In this document: piece by piece, positions 23,680 through 31,937 of the stretch | How positions within the stretch are numbered: the first letter of the stretch is position 1 | Layout: each line of letters starts with the position of its first letter | NCBI GenBank assembly: GCA_004557905.1 | Contig: SFFH01000019.1 | Location: 1-48,983 of the forward strand | Direction: 5' to 3' | Length of the DNA stretch: 48,983 bases | Source: Clostridiales bacterium | GTDB taxonomy: Bacteria > Bacillota > Clostridia > Christensenellales > Aristaeellaceae | Notes under the pieces: model-generated | What the model was told of the DNA's origin: nothing | Database searches by the model: none | Seen by the model: only the letters and a program-made list of their open reading frames with translations | Program-made: the position numbers and the translations under genes

Positions 23680-24624
23680 ATGCAGCATTCCAACGCCATT
23701 CTTTCCGCGCTCAAGCAGAACATCGCCAAGGTCGTCGTCGGCAAGGACGACGTGGTGGAGCTTCTGCTCACCGCCCTTTTGTGCGAGGGCCATATTCTCA
23801 TCGAGGACGTGCCCGGCGTGGGCAAGACCACGCTGTGCTCGGCGCTCGCCCGCTCGCTGTCCTGCTCGTTCAAGCGCATTCAGTTTACGCCCGACATTAC
23901 CCCGTCGGACATCACCGGCTATACGGTGCCCAGCATCACGGGCGAGATGCAGTACCGCCCGGGCGCGATTCTCTCGCAGATCGTCCTCGCGGACGAAATC
24001 AACCGCACCTCGCCCAAGACGCAGAGCGCGCTGCTTGAGGTCATGGAGGAGCGGCAGGTCACCGTCGACGGCGTCACCTATCCGCTCGCCCGCCCGTTCA
24101 TGGTGCTCGCCACGCAGAATCCGGTCGATTTCGTGGGCACCTATCCGCTGCCGGAGGCGCAGATGGACCGCTTCTTCATGCGTATTTCCATCGGCTATCC
24201 GACCGTGGAGGACGAGATGGACATCCTCGCGCGCTACTGCGGCGCGTCCGCGCCCATGCAGACGCTCTCCGCCGTCTGCTCCGCGGAGGACGTGCTCTCC
24301 ATGCAGCAGCAGGTGAAGGGCACCTATGCCTCGCCCGAGGTGCGCGCCTATGTCGCCGCCATCTGCGCCGCCACGCGCAATACGCCGTATCTCACGCTCG
24401 GCGCGAGCACCCGCGCGGCGATTGCGCTGGTGCGCGCTGCCCAGGGCAACGCGCTGCTGTGCGGCCGCGACTACATCATTCCCGAGGACGTGCAGCGCAT
24501 GGCCGCCCCGGTGCTCTGCCACCGCTTCGTGCTCTCCGCCGACGCGCGCATGCGCGGCTATACCGAGCAGCAGGTGCTCTCCGAGCTGATGGGTGGCGTG
24601 CGCATCCCCGTGAGGCTCAAATGA
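23680..24624 (+). CDS. MoxR family AAA+ ATPase
   Basis: This 314-residue ATPase starts at ATG 23680 behind AAAGGAGAACGTT. Walker A PGVGKTT is at residues 45-51, Walker B VLADEINR at 102-109, and sensor 1 lies in MVLATQNPVDFVGTYPLPEAQMDRF (the Asn of TQNP). A C-terminal helical lid ends the protein. MoxR ATPases act as chaperones that insert cofactors or assemble partner proteins, often with VWA or DUF58 proteins. The next gene, a DUF58 protein, overlaps its stop by 4 bp, and a membrane transglutaminase follows: the standard trio. Confidence 0.92.
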   Translation: MQHSNAILSALKQNIAKVVVGKDDVVELLLTALLCEGHILIEDVPGVGKTTLCSALARSLSCSFKRIQFTPDITPSDITGYTVPSITGEMQYRPGAILSQIVLADEINRTSPKTQSALLEVMEERQVTVDGVTYPLARPFMVLATQNPVDFVGTYPLPEAQMDRFFMRISIGYPTVEDEMDILARYCGASAPMQTLSAVCSAEDVLSMQQQVKGTYASPEVRAYVAAICAATRNTPYLTLGASTRAAIALVRAAQGNALLCGRDYIIPEDVQRMAAPVLCHRFVLSADARMRGYTEQQVLSELMGGVRIPVRLK

Positions 24625-25763
24625 CCGCCCGCGGGTTTTACACGCTGCTCTTCGGCTCGGTCATGCTCGTCACGGCGCTGTCCGTGGGAAGTGCCGGCGC
24701 GTTTCTGCTGGGTGCGGCAGCACTGATTGCGTGGCTGCTCGCCGTCCTCAGCGTGCTCCTTGCGGCGTGCACCTGCCGCCTGTCCCAGCAGGCAGGTTGT
24801 GCGGAGGTCAGCCGCGGCGATTCCTGTCCGTACACGCTGTCGGTGTCCATGCTTGCCCCGCTGCCCATCGCGCCGCTGTCCCTGCGCGTCGCCACGCCGA
24901 ACGGCCGCCAAAGCGAATTTCTGCTCCCCGCGCGCCTCTTCGGCACGACCGCCAGTGACAACGCCTTTCCCTGTCCGCATGTCGGCGTGTTCGAGCTCGG
25001 CGTGCTGCGCGTCGCCTTTGGCGATGTGTTCGGCTTCTTCTCGCTTGCCCACTCCGTCAAATCGCCGCTGATTCCCGTCACCGTGCTGCCCGTTCCGCGG
25101 GAAACCCGGCCACTGAAAACCAGCCCCGGCGAGGGGGAAAGCACCTCCGCCCAGCGCGCGCAGGCGGACCGCACCACCCCGGCGGACACCCGCGCCTGGC
25201 AGGAGGGCGACGAGCTCAAGCGCGTACATTGGAAGCTGTCCATGCGCCGTCAGGCGCTCATGGTGCACACCTACGAGACCCCGCAGCGCCCGGACGCGCT
25301 CATCCTGCTCGATCTTGCCCCGCCGCCTGCGCAGGGCGCGCTGCGCGCCGGCATGATCGACGCGCTCACCGAGACCTGCGCCGGCGTGCTCAAGAGCCTG
25401 CTGGATGCCCGCCGCATCGCGCGCCTGCCGCTCTCCGGCGATCATCCGAGGGAGCTCAGCGGTCAGGAGCCGCAGGCGCTTGCGCCCATGCTGCGCGCGC
25501 TCGCGCAGGAGAGCTTTACCCGTCCGTCGGACTTTGCCCGCGTGCTGCTGCTCGCCTCCCGGCGCATGCGCCGCACCGGCTCCACCGCCATCCTCACGGC
25601 GAATCTGACCCCGCACATCGCCGACGCGGTCATCGCCCTCTCGCGCATGGGTCCGCGCACGCGCGTGTATCTCATCGCGCCCGGCGCGCTCTCTCAGGAG
25701 CAGGCGCAGCTTGTGCACCTGCTTGAGACCTGCGATATCGAAACCCATCATGTATCAGCATAA
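24621..25763 (+). CDS. DUF58 domain membrane protein
   Basis: The ATG at 24621 overlaps the moxR stop (ATGA). The 380-residue protein has two close transmembrane helices at about 5-48, then a beta-rich extracellular-like segment. A DUF58 region follows at about 175-240, with the family core ADTRAWQEGDELKRVHWKLS (residues near 190-210) and a VWA-like fold continuing with ALILLDLAPP. The function is unknown in general; these proteins are co-conserved with MoxR and transglutaminase-like membrane proteins, which suggests one complex at the membrane. Confidence 0.88.
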   Translation: MTARGFYTLLFGSVMLVTALSVGSAGAFLLGAAALIAWLLAVLSVLLAACTCRLSQQAGCAEVSRGDSCPYTLSVSMLAPLPIAPLSLRVATPNGRQSEFLLPARLFGTTASDNAFPCPHVGVFELGVLRVAFGDVFGFFSLAHSVKSPLIPVTVLPVPRETRPLKTSPGEGESTSAQRAQADRTTPADTRAWQEGDELKRVHWKLSMRRQALMVHTYETPQRPDALILLDLAPPPAQGALRAGMIDALTETCAGVLKSLLDARRIARLPLSGDHPRELSGQEPQALAPMLRALAQESFTRPSDFARVLLLASRRMRRTGSTAILTANLTPHIADAVIALSRMGPRTRVYLIAPGALSQEQAQLVHLLETCDIETHHVSA

Positions 25764-25772
25764 GGAACGTCC

Positions 25773-28058
25773 ATGAAGAAACCTTCCTTTTCCATCCCGA
25801 AGGGGCTGGCGCTGCATGCGCTGGCGACGCTGTGCATCGGCCTTGGATGCGCCTGGCCGCTGCTGCTGGCGATGAATCTCGCCGCGTCCTGGCCGCTGTG
25901 CGCCGCCTGCTGTGCGCTCGTCGCGCTGCTCTTTGCGCTGGGCGACTGCATGCCCCGGCTCCGCGCCGCGGTCTATCCGCTGCTGCTCCTCGCTCTCGCT
26001 GGGATCGTGTTTGCCTATCGCGATCAGGCCGCCGCCGTCTCCGGCTCGCTGACCCTCTTTTTAAACGGCCAGCCCCTCGCGCTGGCCGCCTATTCGCGTG
26101 CGCTCACGGCGCTGCTCTCGGTTCTGCTCACCTGCGTCGGCGCGTCCCTCGCCCGCAGCGATCAGGCGTTCTTCCCGCTGGCCCTCCTCACCGTGTTCGA
26201 GCTGCTCATCGTCTCTCTGCTGGGCCTTGGCGTCGATACTCTGGCGCTCGTCCCCCTGCTCGCCGCGCTGATACTCGTCAGCCGGGCGCGCAGCGTCGGC
26301 TCCGCGCGCCTTCTGCCCATGGCCGCGCTGGTTCTCGCGCTCACGCTGCTGTGCATGCCGCTGGCCGGGCGTACCGTGCCCGCGCTGCACGCCTTCGCCC
26401 TGCGCGTCCAGCAGACCATCGGGGATTATCTCTTCTTCACCGATCCCCGCACCGCGTTTTCCCTCGCCTCCACCGGCTATCAGCCGCTGGGGCAGGAGCG
26501 TCTGGGCGGCACGGCCTCGCCCACGGACGATCCCGTCATGCAGGTCAAAACGCCGGGCCGCGCGCTGCTTCGCGCCACGGTCAAAAACGAGTACACCGGC
26601 CTGGCCTGGGCAGATACCACCTCGGGCCGCCGCTATCTGTTCGTCAATCCGCGCTTTTCGCAGCTGCGCCGCAATCTCTTTGACCAGGACCGTCCGGAGA
26701 AGTCCATCCTCCCCCTGCTGCCCGCCGCCCGCACGCTCGAGGTCGTCATGCGCGCAGACGCCGCCAGCACGCTCTTTCTCACCCAGCGCTTCCTCTCTCC
26801 CAAGGGCGACGGCGTCGTCAGCTACTTTTCTCCCTCGAGCGAGGTCTTCGCCACGCGCAGCCTGTCCGCCGGGGACAGCTACACCTTCTCCGGCCGCCTG
26901 ATCGACGCGTCCACGGACGGCGTCCGTCAGGCTGTGCTCGCCGCGTATGACGAATCCGATCCTTACTACGAGACCATCAAGATCGCCTATCTGCAGCTGT
27001 CCGCCTCGGTCGAGCCCGCGGTCTTTGAGATCGCGCAGGAGATCACCGCGTCCGCCGCCAACGCCTTCGACCGTGCCGGCGCGCTGTGCCTGTATCTGCA
27101 GCGCGGCTTTCCGTATTCCCTCAACCAGAGCGAGCCGCCGCTCACGCGCGACTTCGTCTCCTGGTTCCTGCTCGAGGAAAAGCGCGGCTACTGCACGTCC
27201 TTTGCCAGTGCGCTCACCGTGCTCGCCCGCATTGCCGGGCTGCCCGCGCGCTATGTCGAGGGCTACGCCGCCCAACCGGACAGTGACGGCGTCGCCCGCG
27301 TCACTCAGCAGGACGCCCACGCCTGGACGGAGATCTACTTCCCCGGCTTCGGCTGGCTGCCGTTCGATCCCACGCCGGGCAGCGGCAGCGCCCCGGATCA
27401 TGGCTCCGGCAGCGGTGAAACCCCGGACGGCAGCACGCCCGAGCCGGAAGAGGAGCCGGACAGCGTGCTCCCGGATGCCACGCCTTCTCCAACGCCCTCG
27501 CCTGTGCCGACGCCCTCTCCGTCGCCCACGCCCGAGCACAACGATCCATCCGTCACCCCGACGCCCGAGATCACGCCGCCGCCCACGCCTTCTCCCTCGC
27601 CGACCGCTCCGCCCGCGCCGCCCCGCGATGATCCCTCCGATCCTCCGCCGCTGCTCTGGCTGCTGCTCTCGCTCGTGCTCCTCGCTGCGCTGGTCGCGCT
27701 GCGGCTGTACCTCGTCTCGCCTGCGCGCATCGCCGCAAGCATTCGCAGTCCGGGCGAACAGGTGCTGGTCTGGTACACAGCGACCCGCCAGGCGCTCGCC
27801 TGCCTGGGCCTGCCGCTGCGCTCCGGCGAGGCGCCCGCCACGTATCTGCTGCGCGTGCAGGAGGCCCTCGGCGGCCGGGTCACGCTGATCACGCTCGGCA
27901 AGGCGCTGTGCATTGCCCGCTATTCCTCCCACCGCCTCAAGCCTGCCGCCGCGCAGAAGGCCGAAAAGACGTATCGCGCCGTGTACGCGCTGATGACGCC
28001 TTTGCAGAAGCTGCGCCTGCACGCACATCGCTTCCTCCACGGCGTAAAGCCAGAATAA
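25773..28058 (+). CDS. Membrane transglutaminase-like protein (TgpA type)
   Basis: The 761-residue protein starts nine bases after the DUF58 gene, behind AAGGA. Six to seven transmembrane helices fill about residues 12-210. A large outer domain carries a transglutaminase core with all three catalytic residues visible: Cys in RGYCTSFAS near 472, His in DAHAWTEIY near 515 and Asp in PFDPTPG near 531. A Pro/Thr/Ser-rich linker (about 549-622) leads to another helix (625-648) and a cytosolic DUF4129-like tail. The family may crosslink or cleave peptides at the cell surface, but the substrate is unknown. It is the last gene of the operon, ended by a hairpin at 28066-28112. Confidence 0.88.
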   Translation: MKKPSFSIPKGLALHALATLCIGLGCAWPLLLAMNLAASWPLCAACCALVALLFALGDCMPRLRAAVYPLLLLALAGIVFAYRDQAAAVSGSLTLFLNGQPLALAAYSRALTALLSVLLTCVGASLARSDQAFFPLALLTVFELLIVSLLGLGVDTLALVPLLAALILVSRARSVGSARLLPMAALVLALTLLCMPLAGRTVPALHAFALRVQQTIGDYLFFTDPRTAFSLASTGYQPLGQERLGGTASPTDDPVMQVKTPGRALLRATVKNEYTGLAWADTTSGRRYLFVNPRFSQLRRNLFDQDRPEKSILPLLPAARTLEVVMRADAASTLFLTQRFLSPKGDGVVSYFSPSSEVFATRSLSAGDSYTFSGRLIDASTDGVRQAVLAAYDESDPYYETIKIAYLQLSASVEPAVFEIAQEITASAANAFDRAGALCLYLQRGFPYSLNQSEPPLTRDFVSWFLLEEKRGYCTSFASALTVLARIAGLPARYVEGYAAQPDSDGVARVTQQDAHAWTEIYFPGFGWLPFDPTPGSGSAPDHGSGSGETPDGSTPEPEEEPDSVLPDATPSPTPSPVPTPSPSPTPEHNDPSVTPTPEITPPPTPSPSPTAPPAPPRDDPSDPPPLLWLLLSLVLLAALVALRLYLVSPARIAASIRSPGEQVLVWYTATRQALACLGLPLRSGEAPATYLLRVQEALGGRVTLITLGKALCIARYSSHRLKPAAAQKAEKTYRAVYALMTPLQKLRLHAHRFLHGVKPE

Positions 28059-28065
28059 GATTCCA

Positions 28066-28112
28066 AAAAACAGCGGATGAACGTGCCCATCGGCGCGCTC
28101 ATCCGCTGTTCT
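28066..28112. terminator. Bidirectional terminator
   Basis: AACAGCGGATGA (28069-28080) pairs with TCATCCGCTGTT (28099-28110). On minus it is followed by TTTTTTGG and on plus by CTTATG, so it suits the minus-strand gene best. Convergent genes share it. Confidence 0.75.
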
Positions 28113-29596
28113 TATGCGTTTTTCGCTGTTTCGATCAGTTCATCCAGCACAGCCAGCGTCGCCTCACGGCTGAGCACATGCCGTTCGAGCAGATCATGGA
28201 GGAAAAACGCCCTGAAGCTCACGCAGAATTCCTCCTGCGCGATGATCGTTTCCGCGTGATCGCCCGCAAGATCGTAGTTGGTGTACGGCTTGGCCATCAG
28301 TGTGCCCACACCCTCGTACAGCGCCATCTCCGACGCTGGCGGCTCGAAGTCATCCGTAAAGAAATGCACATGGAAATATGGATTTCTCGCCTCCTGCTCA
28401 CGCAGGTTTTGAAGGATTCTGACCCGTTCCCCGGGCGTGTAGCTTCTGAGCGCGAAAAAGTGATCCGACTGTCGGCCCGTTTGGGCGAAGCGTTCCATCG
28501 CCTCTCGCGAGAAGATCGTGTGGTTCACCTTTTTCTTGGTCAGGAAGTTTTCAAAGCGCTGCCGGTGAATGCGCTCCATGTCCTCCAGTACCTCTTTTTC
28601 CAGAAGCCCGTCACTGACGCACGACACCAGGATGTCCGCAGGTACAAAGCTCACCGGCACATCCAGCTTGATCGTGTAAATCGCGCGGTTCTGCTCCAGC
28701 TTTCGGCAGCCCTCGGTGTACGCCAGATAGTCTCCGACAGCCATGCCCCCTCCAGACGGCGCCTTCAGCGGCGTCATCCGCGCCAGGTCTTGATCAAGGA
28801 GCGCCTTGATCGGATTGTGTTCCGCCGCGGCCATCCGGTGCGTCGGCACGAACACGCCCTTGTCAATCAGCAGCAGCTGACGGTCGTACCAGTCGCCCTG
28901 CTCGTCCTGCACATGCGCATAGATGCAGTTGCCGCGATAGAGTCTCTCCCTCTCCCGGCTGAATAGGCCCGGCTCTATGCAGTACGCGTTGTAAAAATCG
29001 CAGTACAGCAGCGGCTGGATAGCGGCGATGTTGCGAACGATTTCCTCCGGTCCGGTGTAGATCAGGTGAACGATCTGCACATCGCAGCGCACGTCTCTGC
29101 GGAAAATCCGCTCGCGCAGCGCATCAAAGATCGCCCGGTCGCAGCAGCCCAGAATCGTCAGGCACACCCTTTGCGCGCGGGTCAGGCTTTCTGTCGCTTT
29201 GCAAAAGTCCGGATCCTGCGGATAGAGATACGCCGCGTCGACGCGCACCGTCTGCTGCGCTGTGCGCGGTTTTCCGCCCATCAGCAGCTCGTGCATCGCC
29301 TGGTTGTCCAGATAGGCCTTCAGCCCCACCCGGCTGATTTCCAGCGCTTGCCCGAGCCGTTCCCGCTGTTCATCGCTGAGGCGCAGCGGATCCTCCTGCA
29401 TCAGCCGCTCATAGAACGTCTGCCGCGCGCCGTGTCCGCCCTTTCCGCAAAGGATGCGGAAGATGCTGTTTCGGCTTTTGTAGTTCATCATACGCGCCAG
29501 CTCGGAAGCAGACACCTGCTTTTCTTTCAGGATCTCCCTGAGGCATGGCCCGAATTCCTGCGTCGGATGCAGCGTCTTTTGTACCGTCGGCTCCAT
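28112..29596 (-). CDS. Helix-turn-helix regulator of unknown family
   Basis: The 494-residue protein has an XRE-like N-terminal DNA-binding domain at about residues 14-60: LREILKEKQVSASELARMM and then NSIFRILCGKG. The remaining 430 residues resemble no family I know. They contain mixed alpha/beta segments (RCDVQIVHLIYTGPEEIVRN, YFHVHFFTDDFEPP) and look like a large sensor or effector domain. Two Cys pairs occur (LTILGCCDR, ILVSCVSDG). A strong promoter lies 40 bp upstream. It is transcribed alone, next to the kinase gene at 29815 but from a separate unit. Regulation is inferred only from the HTH. Confidence 0.65.
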   Translation of the reverse strand: MEPTVQKTLHPTQEFGPCLREILKEKQVSASELARMMNYKSRNSIFRILCGKGGHGARQTFYERLMQEDPLRLSDEQRERLGQALEISRVGLKAYLDNQAMHELLMGGKPRTAQQTVRVDAAYLYPQDPDFCKATESLTRAQRVCLTILGCCDRAIFDALRERIFRRDVRCDVQIVHLIYTGPEEIVRNIAAIQPLLYCDFYNAYCIEPGLFSRERERLYRGNCIYAHVQDEQGDWYDRQLLLIDKGVFVPTHRMAAAEHNPIKALLDQDLARMTPLKAPSGGGMAVGDYLAYTEGCRKLEQNRAIYTIKLDVPVSFVPADILVSCVSDGLLEKEVLEDMERIHRQRFENFLTKKKVNHTIFSREAMERFAQTGRQSDHFFALRSYTPGERVRILQNLREQEARNPYFHVHFFTDDFEPPASEMALYEGVGTLMAKPYTNYDLAGDHAETIIAQEEFCVSFRAFFLHDLLERHVLSREATLAVLDELIETAKNA

Positions 29597-29634
29597 AAGC
29601 GGCCCCCTCTGGCTGGCAAGTGTCGTTGCCTTTT

Positions 29635-29663
29635 ATTATAGCCTGTGCGCATGCATAAAGCAA
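29635..29663 (-). promoter_or_regulatory. Promoter of HTH regulator gene
   Basis: Minus strand TTGCTT (29658-29663), 17-bp spacer, TATAAT (29635-29640). A second TATAAT lies upstream near 29680 without a good -35. Confidence 0.7.
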
Positions 29664-29766
29664 CGATTGAAACCTTTCATTATACATCCATCGCTATAAA
29701 ATTTTCTTGATATGTCAAAATGCTTCCCGGCGCTCACCGTGCGATCAAATACTTCCTTTCCAACGG

Positions 29767-29794
29767 AAAAAGCCTGCTCCGTCGCAGAACAGGC
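29767..29794 (-). terminator. Terminator of hexosamine kinase gene
   Basis: Minus strand GCCTGTTC pairs with GAGCAGGC (one G-U), followed by TTTTTCC. It lies 20 bp after the stop codon. Confidence 0.75.
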
Positions 29795-29814
29795 CTTCCT
29801 CTTCATTCAGTTTT

Positions 29815-30912
29815 TCAGCCGATGGCCCGGATAATCGAGGTCATCTCGTCCCACTTTTCCTCCATCCGGCGCACCAGCGTAAACTGCGTGCGCGCGCGGT
29901 CGAGGTTGTGGTTCTCCCGGTGCACCCTGAAGTACTTGTCCCCGTTGAGGTGATCCGCCAGGAAGCGCATGCCGCATTCCAGCGTCATGAGCTTTGCCCC
30001 CATAGGCAGCAGCTCCTTTTCCCGCGCGGTGAGCGCCGCGCCCGCCTCGGCCAGGAAGCCCTCGGCGAACGCCCTGAACATCGGCAGGGAGAACTGCACC
30101 TTGTCAAGGTCTGTCTCGTCCTCCGCCGCGGTGCTCGCGCCCGTGCGGATGGAATCGCCGAAGTCATACGCTGCCAGGCCCGGCATCACCGTGTCCAGAT
30201 CGATCACGCACACGCCCTCGCCGGTCTTTTCGTCCAGCAGCACGTTGTTGAGCTTGGTGTCGTTGTGCGTCACGCGCAGCGGGATATCGCCCGCCTCCAT
30301 CGCGTCCAGCAGCACATGCACCTCGCGCTCGTATTTTTTGCAGAACGCGATCTCCTCCTGCACCTGCTCAAGGCGGCCCGCCTCGTTGCGGGCAATCGCG
30401 TCCTCAAGCTGCCGGTAACGCGCCGGCGTGTTGTGGAAGTCGACGATCGTCTCATGCAGCTGTGCTGCGTCAAAGCCGCCCATCTGGTGCTGGAACCTGC
30501 CGAACGCCCGGCCGGACAGCGCGAACAGCGCCTCCGTGTCCGGCAGATCGACGGACCTCGTTCCCTCGATGAACAGGTACATGCGCCACAGCTCGCCGTC
30601 CTCGGCGAGGGTGTAGTGCCTGCCGTCGCGGGTTTCAACCAGCGTCAGCGTTTCGCGCAGCGGATCGCCGCCCTCCTGCGCGATGATTTCGCGAAGGTAC
30701 GCCGTCACCTTCTCGATGTTCTCGATGACCTCCACCGGCTTGGGGAACACATAGCTGTTCACCCGCTGCAGGATGTAGCGCCTGTCTCCCCCGTCCGCAT
30801 GCACGATCACGCGCAGCGTGTCGTTGATGTGGCCGTTGCCGTACGGTGCCGCCTCGATTTCACCTCCGGGCAGCGCAAACTGTGCGATGATCTTCCGAAT
30901 CCTCTCGTCCAT
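29815..30912 (-). CDS. nahK: N-acetylhexosamine 1-kinase-like phosphotransferase
   Basis: The 365-residue protein belongs to the aminoglycoside phosphotransferase fold and matches NahK closely in its motifs. YGNGHINDTLRV lies near 23, YILQRVNSYVFP near 45, VTHNDTKLNNVLLD near 215 (catalytic Asp) and VCVIDLDTVMPG near 235 (metal Asp), then YDFGDSIRTGAS. NahK phosphorylates GlcNAc and GalNAc at C1, feeding UDP-sugar or salvage pathways such as lacto-N-biose use. No lacto-N-biose phosphorylase or transporter gene is nearby. The start at ATG 30912 follows GGAAGGGTTTTGACC. It is 24 bp from aroD and probably co-transcribed with it. Confidence 0.82.
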   Translation of the reverse strand: MDERIRKIIAQFALPGGEIEAAPYGNGHINDTLRVIVHADGGDRRYILQRVNSYVFPKPVEVIENIEKVTAYLREIIAQEGGDPLRETLTLVETRDGRHYTLAEDGELWRMYLFIEGTRSVDLPDTEALFALSGRAFGRFQHQMGGFDAAQLHETIVDFHNTPARYRQLEDAIARNEAGRLEQVQEEIAFCKKYEREVHVLLDAMEAGDIPLRVTHNDTKLNNVLLDEKTGEGVCVIDLDTVMPGLAAYDFGDSIRTGASTAAEDETDLDKVQFSLPMFRAFAEGFLAEAGAALTAREKELLPMGAKLMTLECGMRFLADHLNGDKYFRVHRENHNLDRARTQFTLVRRMEEKWDEMTSIIRAIG

Positions 30913-30936
30913 GGTCAAAACCCTTCCGTAAATTCT

Positions 30937-31716
30937 TTATTGGATCGCATCCTGCACGATTTCAAGCGCCGCGCGCAGCCTGACCGCGTCAATCTGTCCC
31001 GGCGCGCTCGCCTCGCCCGCCGTGCCGAACGTCAGGCAGCTGCCCGTGCACGCCGCGCCGATGCGCGTCACAATGCCCGCCGGTCCCATGGCGATGGCGA
31101 TCATCGGGATCGTCAGCTGCTCGTATACGCTTGCGTACACCTGCGCCAGCGCGAACGCCTCGGCGTTCGTCCTCGTCATCACCGCCGCCTTGCAGACGTC
31201 CGCGCCCAGTGCCTCCTGCCGCTTCAGCCATTGCGCCGCGCGCTGCATGTCGCCGATCTCGCCGAACTCGTGGCTCGAGCCCACCAGCAGCACGCCCGCC
31301 CGCTTCGCCTGTTCCGCGATCCGGACGAATGTCTGCTCGCCCGCGCTCAGCTCGCAGTCCACCGCGTCGCACGACCGGCTCTCCATCACCGCGCCGAGCA
31401 GCGCCTCATAGGCCTGTACGTCCGATGTCCCCGGACCACCGTCGCGCCTCGTGCGCAGCGTGAACAGAAGCGGAATCCCCTCTGCGTTTTCGCGCACAGC
31501 GCTGCACGCGCCGACAGTGTCCCGGATATCCGGCCTGTCCGCCAGGCTGTCGATGCGCAGCTCGATGACGTCGGCCTGCGCCGCCTTCGCCCGCGCTGCC
31601 GCCTGCGCGATTTCAGGAATCGTCCGACCCATCACCGGCACGCAAATCGCGGGCATGCCCTCGCCCAGCGTCACGCGGCCCAGCCTCGCCGTCCGCTTTT
31701 CTCCGCATCCGCTCAA
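30937..31716 (-). CDS. aroD: Type I 3-dehydroquinate dehydratase
   Basis: This shikimate-pathway enzyme dehydrates 3-dehydroquinate through a Schiff base. All active-site residues are visible: Glu and Arg in VIELRID (near 50-56), His in SSHEFGE (near 149), the Schiff-base Lys in GADVCKAAV (near 176), Arg in GIVTRIG and ASAPGQI near the C-terminus. There is no early ATG. I chose TTG at 31716, nine bases after GAGGGG (259 residues); TTG at 31725 or ATG at 31656 are alternatives, but the last would cut into the conserved start. The leader overlaps the tRNA-Leu promoter on the other strand. Confidence 0.88.
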   Translation of the reverse strand: MSGCGEKRTARLGRVTLGEGMPAICVPVMGRTIPEIAQAAARAKAAQADVIELRIDSLADRPDIRDTVGACSAVRENAEGIPLLFTLRTRRDGGPGTSDVQAYEALLGAVMESRSCDAVDCELSAGEQTFVRIAEQAKRAGVLLVGSSHEFGEIGDMQRAAQWLKRQEALGADVCKAAVMTRTNAEAFALAQVYASVYEQLTIPMIAIAMGPAGIVTRIGAACTGSCLTFGTAGEASAPGQIDAVRLRAALEIVQDAIQ

Positions 31717-31718
31717 TC

Positions 31719-31747
31719 TTGACAACCCCTCGGCAAACGCCTATAAT
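31719..31747 (+). promoter_or_regulatory. Consensus promoter of tRNA-Leu
   Basis: TTGACA (31719-31724), 17-bp spacer, TATAAT (31742-31747): a perfect sigma-A promoter. It starts the tRNA 19 bp downstream and overlaps the aroD ribosome-binding region on the opposite strand. Confidence 0.92.
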
Positions 31748-31765
31748 ACGCATAGAAACAAATAC

Positions 31766-31849
31766 GCTGATGTGGTGGAACGGCAGACACCGGGGACTTA
31801 AAATCCCTTGCCGTCAGGCGTGCGGGTTCGAGTCCCGCCATCAGCACCA
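31766..31849 (+). tRNA. tRNA-Leu(UAA)
   Basis: The 84-nt gene has acceptor arms GCTGATG and CATCAGC, a D-loop with GGTGGAACGGCAGAC, an anticodon stem GGGGA/TCCCT with loop CTTAAAA (anticodon UAA), a leucine-type long variable arm (TGCC/GGCG), and T-arm GCGGGTTCGAGTCCCGC. The CCA end is encoded. It is monocistronic, with a consensus promoter and a terminator. The phage-derived module begins 88 bp downstream, so this tRNA could have been its integration site, although I found no copied att sequence at the other end. Confidence 0.97.
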
Positions 31850-31861
31850 CGAAACAGCACG

Positions 31862-31885
31862 CCTCCCCGCACGGGGAGGTTTTTT
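31862..31885 (+). terminator. Terminator of tRNA-Leu
   Basis: CCTCCCCG / CGGGGAGG with a CA loop, then TTTTTT. In the minus direction no T tract follows, so transcripts toward aroD could pass. Confidence 0.92.
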
Positions 31886-31896
31886 CATGCAGTTTT

Positions 31897-31924
31897 ATTA
31901 TATCACAGCTTTTGCCCGATGCAA
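31897..31924 (-). promoter_or_regulatory. Minus-strand promoter after holin, reading through tRNA toward aroD
   Basis: TTGCAT (31919-31924), 16-bp spacer, TATAAT (31897-31902). It points through the tRNA-Leu gene in antisense and reaches aroD after about 180 nt. It could be the aroD-nahK promoter. Confidence 0.5.
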
Positions 31925-31937
31925 GGCGCAAAAGCGC

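Noticed and set aside
29700..29760. Fourth copy of the RNA-like element
   Set aside because: CTTCCC and GCTCACCGTGCGATC resemble its ends, but the hairpin between them is missing and the match is too short.
29707..31722. Plus-strand frame of about 670 codons opposite the kinase and aroD genes
   Set aside because: Shadow of two well-identified genes; Arg/His-rich with no family resemblance.
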